From positions 1-8,618 of the forward strand of contig JAFYIK010000136.1 of assembly GCA_017538685.1 (NCBI GenBank): DNA of 8,618 nucleotides, read 5' to 3'. Shown piece by piece: positions 1-5,596 of the stretch. Numbering within the stretch: the first letter of the stretch is position 1; each line of letters opens with the position of its first letter. The translations under genes and the position numbers were made by a program. The notes below the pieces were generated by a model. It was given only the letters and a program-made list of their open reading frames with translations. It did not search any database and was not told the DNA's origin. This DNA comes from Bacteroidales bacterium. GTDB taxonomy: Bacteria; Bacteroidota; Bacteroidia; Bacteroidales; UBA932.

Positions 1-28
1 GACGTGAGGGTTGGAATGTCCTTTTCAT
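1..28 (-). CDS. rpmH: 50S ribosomal protein L34, 5' end only
   Basis: The minus-strand ATG at 28-26 opens a frame reading MKRTFQPSR before the window ends. This is the nearly invariant N-terminus of bacterial L34, a small basic protein of the large ribosomal subunit of about 45-50 residues. Only nine codons are visible and the rest lies to the left of the window. The start is preceded by an A-rich stretch with no Shine-Dalgarno sequence. Its own promoter candidate lies at 65-96, and rsmG ends 44 bases upstream on the same strand, so read-through from the polA operon is also possible. The nine-residue match is short but very characteristic. A chance match in an unrelated gene is unlikely, given the promoter and leader. 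Confidence 0.85.
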
Positions 29-64
29 ATCTATCTATTTTTTTGTTTTTCGATTTTGGGAGGG

Positions 65-96
65 CAAAGATATTATTTTCTTATTTCAATTACAAA
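65..96 (-). promoter_or_regulatory. Bacteroidetes-type promoter for rpmH
   Basis: On the minus strand, TTTG at 96-93 is followed after 20 bases by TATCTTTG at 72-65. This matches the Bacteroidetes vegetative promoter (-33 TTTG, -7 TAnnTTTG, spacing about 19-21). Transcription would begin near 58 and give a leader of about 30 bases before the rpmH ATG at 28. The -33 element lies within the last codons of rsmG. It is the best promoter match seen in the window. Confidence 0.7.
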
Positions 97-675
97 TTTT
101 TCTGCGAAATAATCGTCTTTAAGCCAATCATTTATAGGCCAGACTTTCACCTTCGCCGGGTCGACCTTGCATTTGGCGCACATCTCCTCGATTTCGGAGA
201 GCACATCGCCGCCTTTCAAATAGAGGATTCCCTTGCGGAACTTGCCCTTTACCCAGGGATAAAACGCATCCAGCGAGGTGACCGCGCGCGAAATAACCCA
301 GTCGTAGGGTCCGGTAAGCACTTCCGCCCTTGCATTGACGCAGGTCACATTACCTAGCTTCAGATCCTTCGCGACCGCCTTGGCCACTTTCACCTTCTTC
401 GCGATGGAATCGCACAGGGTGAAATGGCACTCCGGCATCGTGAAGGCCAGCGGTATTCCCGGAAAGCCGCCGCCTGTGCCGAGGTCGAAGAACTCGAGGC
501 CGTCTTCCAGGAAGCCACTTCTGGACATATATTCGCGAATGGCCAGCGAATGAAGGATGTGGTGCTCGAACAGATTGTCGATGTCTTTTCGCGAGATGAC
601 GTTTATCTTCTCGTTCCAATCGGCGTAGAGTTCGCACATTCGCGCGAAATCTTTTTTGCTAGGCATCCTGCTCAT
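73..675 (-). CDS. rsmG: 16S rRNA (guanine-527-N7)-methyltransferase RsmG (GidB)
   Basis: RsmG uses S-adenosylmethionine to methylate N7 of G527 in 16S rRNA (E. coli numbering), in the 530 loop of the decoding region. In other bacteria its loss gives low-level streptomycin resistance. The 200-residue product is close to the usual family length. The N-terminal stretch with NVISRKD (residues 25-31) and the EHHILHS segment (37-43) is typical. The glycine-rich SAM loop DLGTGGGFPGIP is at 64-75, an acidic residue (D89) sits after the next strand, and VISRAV is at 127-132. LYLKGG at 151-156 matches the usual late motif. The chosen ATG at 675 overlaps the end of the sigma factor gene by 17 bases. A second in-frame ATG at 666 (MPSKKDF) would overlap it by 8 and is equally plausible. 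Either way it appears translationally coupled as the last gene of the polA operon. Confidence 0.95.
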   Translation of the reverse strand: MSRMPSKKDFARMCELYADWNEKINVISRKDIDNLFEHHILHSLAIREYMSRSGFLEDGLEFFDLGTGGGFPGIPLAFTMPECHFTLCDSIAKKVKVAKAVAKDLKLGNVTCVNARAEVLTGPYDWVISRAVTSLDAFYPWVKGKFRKGILYLKGGDVLSEIEEMCAKCKVDPAKVKVWPINDWLKDDYFAEKFVIEIRK

Positions 676-1252
676 CTCGTTTCATTTTTTCAATCAAGTC
701 TTTCGCCCGACGTATGCGCGTGCGCACAGTGTTCAGTTCCAGGCCCAATTCATCAGCGATTTCCTTGTACTGCAGGCCGTCGATAAGGCGCTTGCGTGCC
801 ACTTCCCTGTAGAGGTCAGGCAGGCCGTCCACATAGGCGCGCGTGCGAAGCTCGTCTTCGTCGCGTATGATGGAGTCCAGCGCGTCGGTTTCAACCTCGG
901 TAATCTCGGCGACCGAAGCAGTCTGCAGATTGTCGTCGAGCGAGACGGTCTCGCGCCCGGCGCGTTTCTCGGCCTCGATGGTGTCCAGCGCGGTGTTGTG
1001 CGCTATCGTTTTCAGCCAGGTGCTGAACTGGCTGCGAGCGGGGTCGTAGCTCTTGATCTGGCGGAAGGCCTTCTCGAAACTGCGCGAGCAGATGTCGTCG
1101 ATGAAGAAATCGTCCAGATTCTTCATCGTGGATTTCAAGTATGCGCGAAGGGCGTCGATATGCGTGTCCCAGAGCGCGGTGAAGGCCGCGCCGTCGCCTA
1201 TCATAGCGAGCCGGACGAGTTCGTCAATGGGCTTCGAGCCAGTTCTTGCCAT
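659..1252 (-). CDS. ECF-type RNA polymerase sigma factor (sigma-70 family)
   Basis: A 197-residue protein with the two-domain layout of extracytoplasmic-function sigma factors. Region 2 (about residues 24-97) contains DDICSRSFEKAFR, followed by FSTWLKTIAHNTALD, the usual core-binding and -10 recognition helices. Region 4 (about 138-190) contains LPDLYREVARKRLIDGLQYK and a helix-turn-helix around EIADELGLELNTVRTRIRRA that would read the -35/-33 element. The linker (98-137) is rather long and acidic. Its first 29 bases lie inside the end of polA and its last bases inside rsmG, so expression should follow polA. No anti-sigma gene, FecR-like protein or transmembrane partner is adjacent, which is unlike many Bacteroidetes ECF factors. 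Target genes cannot be inferred. The start at 1252 gives a normal N-terminus; a later ATG (residue 17) would trim it but keep region 2. Confidence 0.9.
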   Translation of the reverse strand: MARTGSKPIDELVRLAMIGDGAAFTALWDTHIDALRAYLKSTMKNLDDFFIDDICSRSFEKAFRQIKSYDPARSQFSTWLKTIAHNTALDTIEAEKRAGRETVSLDDNLQTASVAEITEVETDALDSIIRDEDELRTRAYVDGLPDLYREVARKRLIDGLQYKEIADELGLELNTVRTRIRRAKDLIEKMKRDEQDA

Positions 1253-3914
1253 AGTTGCATTCGACTGTGAGCGGAACGCTGAGGGTCATCACTCCCTCCA
1301 TCTGCTCGGTTAGTATTCTCTTTACGGGCTGGATTTCATCTTCCGGCACTTCCAGCACAAGTTCGTCGTGGATCTGAAGCACCATACGGCTGCGGAGCCC
1401 CTGCTCCCTCAGCGCCTGGTCCACCCCTATCATCGCGAGCTTGATGATGTCGGCCGCCGAGCCCTGGATGGGCGCGTTCACGGCGTTGCGCTCGGCCATA
1501 GCGCGGATGTTGCCGTTGTGAGAGTTCACGTCCGGCACATAACGCCTGCGGCCGAAGATGGTCTCTACGTAGCCGGTGCGGCGTGCGGATTCGAGCGTGC
1601 CGTCGATGAACGAGCGGATGGTCGGGAAGGAGGCGAAATAGTCGTCGATTATCTGCGCGGCCACCTTGCGCGGGCAGTGCAGCCGCTGGGCGAGCCCGAA
1701 CGACGAGATACCGTACATAATGCCGAAGTTGGCTGTTTTTGCGACCCTACGGTCGTCCGGGGTCACGTCCGCGAGCGGCTTGCGGAAGATCTTCGCGGCC
1801 ATAGCGGAATGCACGTCCTGCCCCTCGCGGAAGGCCTGCTGCATATGCGCGTCGCCGCAGAGGTGGGCCATCAGGCGCAGCTCGATCTGCGAGTAGTCCG
1901 CGGACATTATCACGCTCCCCTTCGGGGCGGTGAAGGCCTTGCGGATCTCACGGCCCTGCTCCGTTCGCACGGGGATGTTCTGCAGGTTGGGGTTCGAGCT
2001 GCTGAGGCGACCGGTGCTGGTCAGCGCCTGGTTGAAGGTGGTGTGCACACGGCCGTCTTTCGGGCTTATGTAGCCGGGGAGCGGCTCGATATAGGTCGAA
2101 AGGAGTTTCTTGGTGCCGCGGTAGTCCAGGATTGCGTCGATTATGGGGTTGGCGTCGCGGTATTTCAGCAGGGTTTCTTCGTCGGTGGGCCAGGAGCCTT
2201 TCGCGGGCTTTTTCGCCTGGGGATCGATGCGGAGTTTCTCGAAGAGCACTTCGCCTATCTGCTTGGGCGACGAGACATTGAGGGTCGGCACTCCGGCGAG
2301 TTCGCGGACTTCCTGTTCCTTTTCGAGAACGGTTTTACGCAGGCCGTCGGCGAAGTCTTTCAGGGAAGCGGGATCGATTCGAACGCCCACCTGCTCCATT
2401 CGGGAGAGGACCTTGATGAGAGGCTCTTCAATCTTCTCGTAGAGCTCGGCCGCCTTGCCGTCGCCAAGTTCTTTGCGCAGTTTTTCGGCCAGGAGGAAGA
2501 CTATCACCGCTTCGCGCGAGTCCGGTCTGTCGGTGGTCGCTTCACCTTCGTCGTCGAATAAGCTGCCTACCGGTTCTTCCTTGGGGTGGCCTTCGAGCGA
2601 AAGGCCCAGATAGTGCTCGGCGAGCAGCTCCAGCTGGTGGCTGCGTTCGGGATTGAGCAGATAGTGCATCAGTTCGGAGTCCAGCAGACGGCCCTGCAGC
2701 TCGATTCCTTCGGCCGCGAGCTCGTTGATCTGGCTCTTCATACTGAAGCCGCACTTGATTATGTCCGGATTGGTCAGAATGTCCTTGAAATCTTTTGCTT
2801 TGGCACTGACGGCTTTAGAATCAGTTGCCAGAGTAACCTTGCCATTCGAGACCACGACGGCGCATTTACCGAGTTTTCTGATTTCGGCGGATATTTCGGC
2901 GACAGGAACTTCCCGATAATCCAGTTCGCCTGTCTGCTGATGCTCGAACAGCGCGGATTCTGCAGGGTCGTTGTGGACCTCAGATAGCCGATCGGAGTCG
3001 GCTATGACACCATTTGTGTCACCCCCGACCTGATCGTGGGTCTGCCCCCATATTTTCGCCACGTGCCTCTTCAGCGAGGGCATCTCATAGCGGTCCAGCC
3101 AGCCGGTGAGTTCGGGCCCGACTTTCGTGTTCAGGACCATCTGCCCGGCGCTGACCGTCAGCGGAATGTCGGTCTTGATGGTGACGAGTTTTTTGCTCAG
3201 TGGGAGGTGGTCCATAGCGGCCTTGAACATCTCCTGCTGCTTCTGGGTAAGCTCGCTCAGGTGCGCATAGATGTTCTCCACCGTGCCGTATTTCGCCAGG
3301 AACTTCGCCGCTCCGACGGGCCCCACTCCCTGCACTCCCGGGACGTTGTCCGCAGAATCGCCGCAGAGCGTGAGGATGTCGATTATCTGCTCAGGGCTGG
3401 AGATGTTGTACTTTTCGCAGATCTCGCGGACGCCGTAGACTTCGTTGTCCGTGCCGCCCTTGCCGGGCTTGTACTGCCAGATGTGCGGCTCGATCAGCTG
3501 GCCGTAGTCCTTGTCGGGCGTGACCATATACACGTCGAACCCTTCGCCGGCAGAGCGCTTCGCCATCGACCCGATGACGTCGTCCGCCTCGAAGCCCCCG
3601 ACCATCAGCACGGGTATGCCCATAGCCTTGACTATACCTGACAGCGGCTCCAGCGCATCGATGACCAGCTGCGGAGTTTCAGCACGGTTGGCCTTGTACT
3701 CGGGGTAGAGCTGGTTGCGGAACGTCCCTCCCGGAGGATCGAACGCCACCGCGATGTGAGTCGGATGCTCCCTCTCGATGAGCTCGAGAAGGTATTTCGT
3801 GAAGCCGAACAGTATCGAGGTATCCTCTCCCTTGCTGTTCACCATCGGCCTCCCGAGAAACGCGTAATACATCTTGAAGATGAGCGCGTGACCGTCTATC
3901 AGAAAAAGTTTCAT
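1224..3914 (-). CDS. polA: DNA polymerase I, proofreading domain apparently degenerate
   Basis: Pol I fills gaps and removes RNA primers during Okazaki fragment maturation and excision repair. The 5' nuclease (residues 1 to about 290) is intact: D7, D59, E109, D111, D112, D134, D136, D186 and D189 match the metal-binding acidic residues, followed by the helix-hairpin-helix GVQGVGPVGAAKFL. The polymerase domain (about 485-896) is also intact: motif A SADYSQIELR with D673; the O-helix with R722, K726, F730 and Y734; and motif C LQIHDE with H849-D850. Between them, about 345-480, the 3'-5' exonuclease fold is recognisable but lacks its acidic residues: AVVVSNG replaces DTE, KSQ replaces KYD, and no Asp fits the third motif. 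It should therefore lack proofreading, as in Taq and Bst enzymes. At 896 residues it is a little shorter than E. coli Pol I (928). The start is firm because D7 lies so near it. It is first gene of an operon with the sigma factor and rsmG. Confidence 0.97.
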   Translation of the reverse strand: MKLFLIDGHALIFKMYYAFLGRPMVNSKGEDTSILFGFTKYLLELIEREHPTHIAVAFDPPGGTFRNQLYPEYKANRAETPQLVIDALEPLSGIVKAMGIPVLMVGGFEADDVIGSMAKRSAGEGFDVYMVTPDKDYGQLIEPHIWQYKPGKGGTDNEVYGVREICEKYNISSPEQIIDILTLCGDSADNVPGVQGVGPVGAAKFLAKYGTVENIYAHLSELTQKQQEMFKAAMDHLPLSKKLVTIKTDIPLTVSAGQMVLNTKVGPELTGWLDRYEMPSLKRHVAKIWGQTHDQVGGDTNGVIADSDRLSEVHNDPAESALFEHQQTGELDYREVPVAEISAEIRKLGKCAVVVSNGKVTLATDSKAVSAKAKDFKDILTNPDIIKCGFSMKSQINELAAEGIELQGRLLDSELMHYLLNPERSHQLELLAEHYLGLSLEGHPKEEPVGSLFDDEGEATTDRPDSREAVIVFLLAEKLRKELGDGKAAELYEKIEEPLIKVLSRMEQVGVRIDPASLKDFADGLRKTVLEKEQEVRELAGVPTLNVSSPKQIGEVLFEKLRIDPQAKKPAKGSWPTDEETLLKYRDANPIIDAILDYRGTKKLLSTYIEPLPGYISPKDGRVHTTFNQALTSTGRLSSSNPNLQNIPVRTEQGREIRKAFTAPKGSVIMSADYSQIELRLMAHLCGDAHMQQAFREGQDVHSAMAAKIFRKPLADVTPDDRRVAKTANFGIMYGISSFGLAQRLHCPRKVAAQIIDDYFASFPTIRSFIDGTLESARRTGYVETIFGRRRYVPDVNSHNGNIRAMAERNAVNAPIQGSAADIIKLAMIGVDQALREQGLRSRMVLQIHDELVLEVPEDEIQPVKRILTEQMEGVMTLSVPLTVECNYGKNWLEAH
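2966..3030. repeat. Pair of palindromes inside the polA interdomain linker
   Basis: ATAGCCGA at 2984-2991 is mirrored by TCGGCTAT at 2998-3005 (8 bp, 6-base loop). TGACAC at 3005-3010 is mirrored by GTGTCA at 3016-3021 (6 bp, 5-base loop). GGTCG at 2966-2970 pairs with CGACC at 3026-3030 and encloses both. The segment codes for the variable linker of Pol I (about residues 295-316), between the 5' nuclease and the exonuclease-like domain, where extra residues are tolerated. It could be an in-frame palindromic insertion or simply chance structure. Confidence 0.45.
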
Positions 3915-3943
3915 ACGAGTTTCAAAGATAGTGAAACTTTTTC
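3902..3943 (-). promoter_or_regulatory. polA promoter candidate inside a 12-bp inverted repeat
   Basis: GAAAAAGTTTCA at 3902-3913 is the exact reverse complement of TGAAACTTTTTC at 3932-3943, with 18 bases between. The inner spacer holds the minus-strand -7 box TATCTTTG (3930-3923) and a third copy of the core, AGTTTCA at 3918-3924. One arm covers the first codons of polA, including two bases of the ATG (3914-3912). Transcription from this box would start only about 5 bases before the ATG, giving an almost leaderless mRNA. No TTTG is found 19-21 bases upstream. A transcript from further upstream could instead fold and mask the start codon. The dyad is also a plausible operator. Confidence 0.5.
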
Positions 3944-4005
3944 GCTTATTGTGGATACTTGCGGTAGAAAGTCAAAATACCCCGTCAATTAATCGTCTGC
4001 GTTTA

Positions 4006-4029
4006 ATTTGGCAGTCGAAACTGCCAAAT
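4006..4029. other. Perfect 10-bp hairpin upstream of polA
   Basis: ATTTGGCAGT (4006-4015) and ACTGCCAAAT (4020-4029) form a perfect stem. The loop is CGAA on the plus strand and TTCG on the minus strand, a UUCG tetraloop closed by a U-A pair. No U-run follows on either strand, so it is not a standard terminator. It lies about 90 bases upstream of the polA start and could belong to a polA leader or to a small transcript. Confidence 0.5.
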
Positions 4030-4120
4030 ACCCGAAAAGCCGATCCGGCGCCAGCCCTGATAGCGCGCTCGCGCCATATTGGGCGTGGGAGCTAAGCGCC
4101 TGAAGATCAGCGAGATAAGT
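4030..4120. other. GC-rich intergenic stretch with nested short inverted repeats, function unknown
   Basis: No reading frame looks coding. Short complementary arms are nested here: GGCGC (4047-4051) with GCGCC (4096-4100), GCTC (4067-4070) with GAGC (4089-4092), and CGCC (4072-4075) with GGCG (4082-4085). This suggests a folded RNA, but the arms are short and GC-rich DNA gives such matches by chance. I do not recognise SRP RNA, 6S RNA, tmRNA, RNase P RNA or a tRNA. Confidence 0.25.
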
Positions 4121-4154
4121 AAAAGAGGTCGGCCAAAATTGGCAGACCTCTTTT
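4121..4154 (-). terminator. Terminator of the tyrS-rbfA-permease-peptidase operon, possibly bidirectional
   Basis: AAAAGAGGTC (4121-4130) pairs perfectly with GACCTCTTTT (4145-4154). Inside, after one G-A mismatch, GCCA (4132-4135) pairs with TGGC (4140-4143) around a 4-base loop. Read on the minus strand, the stem ends in TTTT and continues into ACTTATC. The A-stem-T symmetry would also let it work on the plus strand. It lies 95 bases beyond the peptidase stop codon and is the only strong terminator-like structure between the two operons. Confidence 0.75.
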
Positions 4155-4184
4155 GATGAATTTGCTGTGTATCAGCTACTTAGC

Positions 4185-4248
4185 CCCCACGGGCGGTTAC
4201 AAGGGCGGTCCCTACGGGCAGTTCCAACGGGCGATCCCGCCGGGCGAG
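4185..4248. repeat. Five imperfect 12-13 bp GC-rich tandem repeats
   Basis: On the plus strand the units are CCCCACGGGCGGT (4185-4197), TACAAGGGCGGT (4198-4209), CCCTACGGGCAGT (4210-4222), TCCAACGGGCGAT (4223-4235) and CCCGCCGGGCGAG (4236-4248). The shared core is roughly YCCnACGGGCGRT, and several units contain a small CCCnnnGGG dyad. The array begins one base beyond the peptidase stop codon, in its 3' untranslated region and before the terminator. The flanking stretch 4155-4184 holds nothing recognisable. Confidence 0.6.
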
Positions 4249-4249
4249 C

Positions 4250-5596
4250 CTATTCTTCTCCGAGGAACATAGGGTCCCAGGCGGGGAGCTGGATGGGCTC
4301 CTGGTCGAGGTAAGGGAGAAGGTCGGCGGGGATGTAGTTGCGCTGGACGACCAGGCGGAACATATATTCGTCGAACCATTCGTCGGTCATAATGATCTTG
4401 CCGTGGTAGCCGGAGGCTTCGCCCCAGCTGTTTTCCACCATCCATTTCACGGGCTTGCCGTCCTTGAGGTCCACCGCGATGAGAGTCATTGCGTGTGAGG
4501 AGCCGCTGGCGTGGGTAAGGATGCGCTCTTTCTTGTCCATAGTGAACTTCACGCCGAGGAGCGACTCGTAGTCGAAGTTGGCAAGGTCCGCCACTCCCTT
4601 CTTGCGGTCCAGGAACTTACCCACGTCGCAGGAGAAATACATAGCGTTGTTGTCCTTGATGCTGGCGATGGCCATCTCCTTGATGCGCTCGATGGGGAGG
4701 TTTAGGTAGAGCCAGTTGTCGCCGTCGTAGAGGTGACGGTCGTACTCGATCTCATAGAGTTTGTAGTACTCGCGGCTGGGATCGTTCATCAGCATCACGT
4801 AGTCGTGGTTCAGGTCGAAGCCCACCATCTCCCGGTAGAACTGCACCGGGGTGTAGGTCTTGCCCTTCCACTCGAACTCCACGGGCGGCTCGCCGTAGCT
4901 GAGGCAGAGGATGCGGTAGATTTCGGAGAGCATTTCGACCTTCAGCTTGTTCGCGCATTTGACGCATTTCGCCTCGCGAAGGCGGAGGGCATCCTGCCTG
5001 AGGATGGTCTTGAGCTGGGCGCCCAGCTGCGCGGTGCTGTTCGCGATAAGCGATTCGGGCATCACGTCCGCAGGCACTGCTCCATATTTCATAACCAGAT
5101 TGGCCACGCCCGTGAAGGTGCCGCCGTCGCCGATGGGGTTGCTGAGCAGCCAGTCCACCTTACGGTCGTCTATGGGCAGGTCGCGGGTGTCGATAATGGC
5201 CTGCAGGAAAAGGTTGGCCTTCTCGAGCTGGTCGTAGAAGAAGGAGTAGCTCTGCGAAAACTTGAATTCGGTGAGGTTGTTCTTGTCGATGGCGGCGGCG
5301 CGAAGGACGTTCAGGCCGGTGAAGAGCCAGCAGCGGCCGGACTGCTTCTGGTCAGTGATGCCGATGGTCATCACGCGGTCAGAGAAGTCGGTGTCGATCA
5401 TAGCCATATTCTCTGCGTTCACGGCAAGAGTGTTCAGTGAAGCGGCGTTCAGGGCGTTGCGCACGGCTTTGTCGGCCGCGGTGTTGGCGTAACCCTGACG
5501 AATGGTCTGAAGCATCAGCGAATCGATGCCTCCATTCTGTGCAAAGGCGCCGGCGCAGACAATGGCAGCGGCGGCGAGGGCGATCAGTCGTTTCAT
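4250..5596 (-). CDS. Exported C1B-family cysteine peptidase (bleomycin hydrolase / aminopeptidase C-like)
   Basis: A 448-residue papain-fold peptidase of the PepC/bleomycin hydrolase type (MEROPS C1B), which usually acts as an aminopeptidase on peptides. The catalytic set is complete: Q83 of the oxyanion hole and C89 in QKQSGRCWLF, H368 in SGSSHAMTL, and N389 in VENSWGE. The C-terminus LPAWDPM resembles that of family members. Classical PepC is cytoplasmic, but residues 1-19 here form a clear signal peptide (KR, hydrophobic core, AFA then Q), so this enzyme probably works in the periplasm or outside. The Cys at 14 lacks a proper lipobox, so a lipoprotein is less likely. The ATG overlaps the permease stop by four bases (ATGA), which implies coupling. 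It is the last gene of the operon before the terminator. Natural substrates cannot be read from the sequence. Confidence 0.93.
   Translation of the reverse strand: MKRLIALAAAAIVCAGAFAQNGGIDSLMLQTIRQGYANTAADKAVRNALNAASLNTLAVNAENMAMIDTDFSDRVMTIGITDQKQSGRCWLFTGLNVLRAAAIDKNNLTEFKFSQSYSFFYDQLEKANLFLQAIIDTRDLPIDDRKVDWLLSNPIGDGGTFTGVANLVMKYGAVPADVMPESLIANSTAQLGAQLKTILRQDALRLREAKCVKCANKLKVEMLSEIYRILCLSYGEPPVEFEWKGKTYTPVQFYREMVGFDLNHDYVMLMNDPSREYYKLYEIEYDRHLYDGDNWLYLNLPIERIKEMAIASIKDNNAMYFSCDVGKFLDRKKGVADLANFDYESLLGVKFTMDKKERILTHASGSSHAMTLIAVDLKDGKPVKWMVENSWGEASGYHGKIIMTDEWFDEYMFRLVVQRNYIPADLLPYLDQEPIQLPAWDPMFLGEE

Noticed and set aside
1368..2561. Plus-strand open frame of about 400 codons inside polA
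   Set aside because: It is an antisense shadow of the highly conserved polymerase domain, with no recognisable features.
4006..4029. Hairpin considered as an intrinsic terminator
   Set aside because: Neither strand has a run of T after the stem, so it is listed only as a hairpin.
4030..4120. GC-rich intergenic region considered as a known RNA (SRP RNA, tmRNA, tRNA, 6S)
   Set aside because: The signature sequences of these RNAs, such as the SRP tetraloop region or a tRNA T-arm, were not found.
4212..4445. Small minus-strand frame at the end of the peptidase gene
   Set aside because: It is a shifted-frame shadow of the peptidase C-terminus running into the tandem repeat. The Pro/Arg-rich product has no support.
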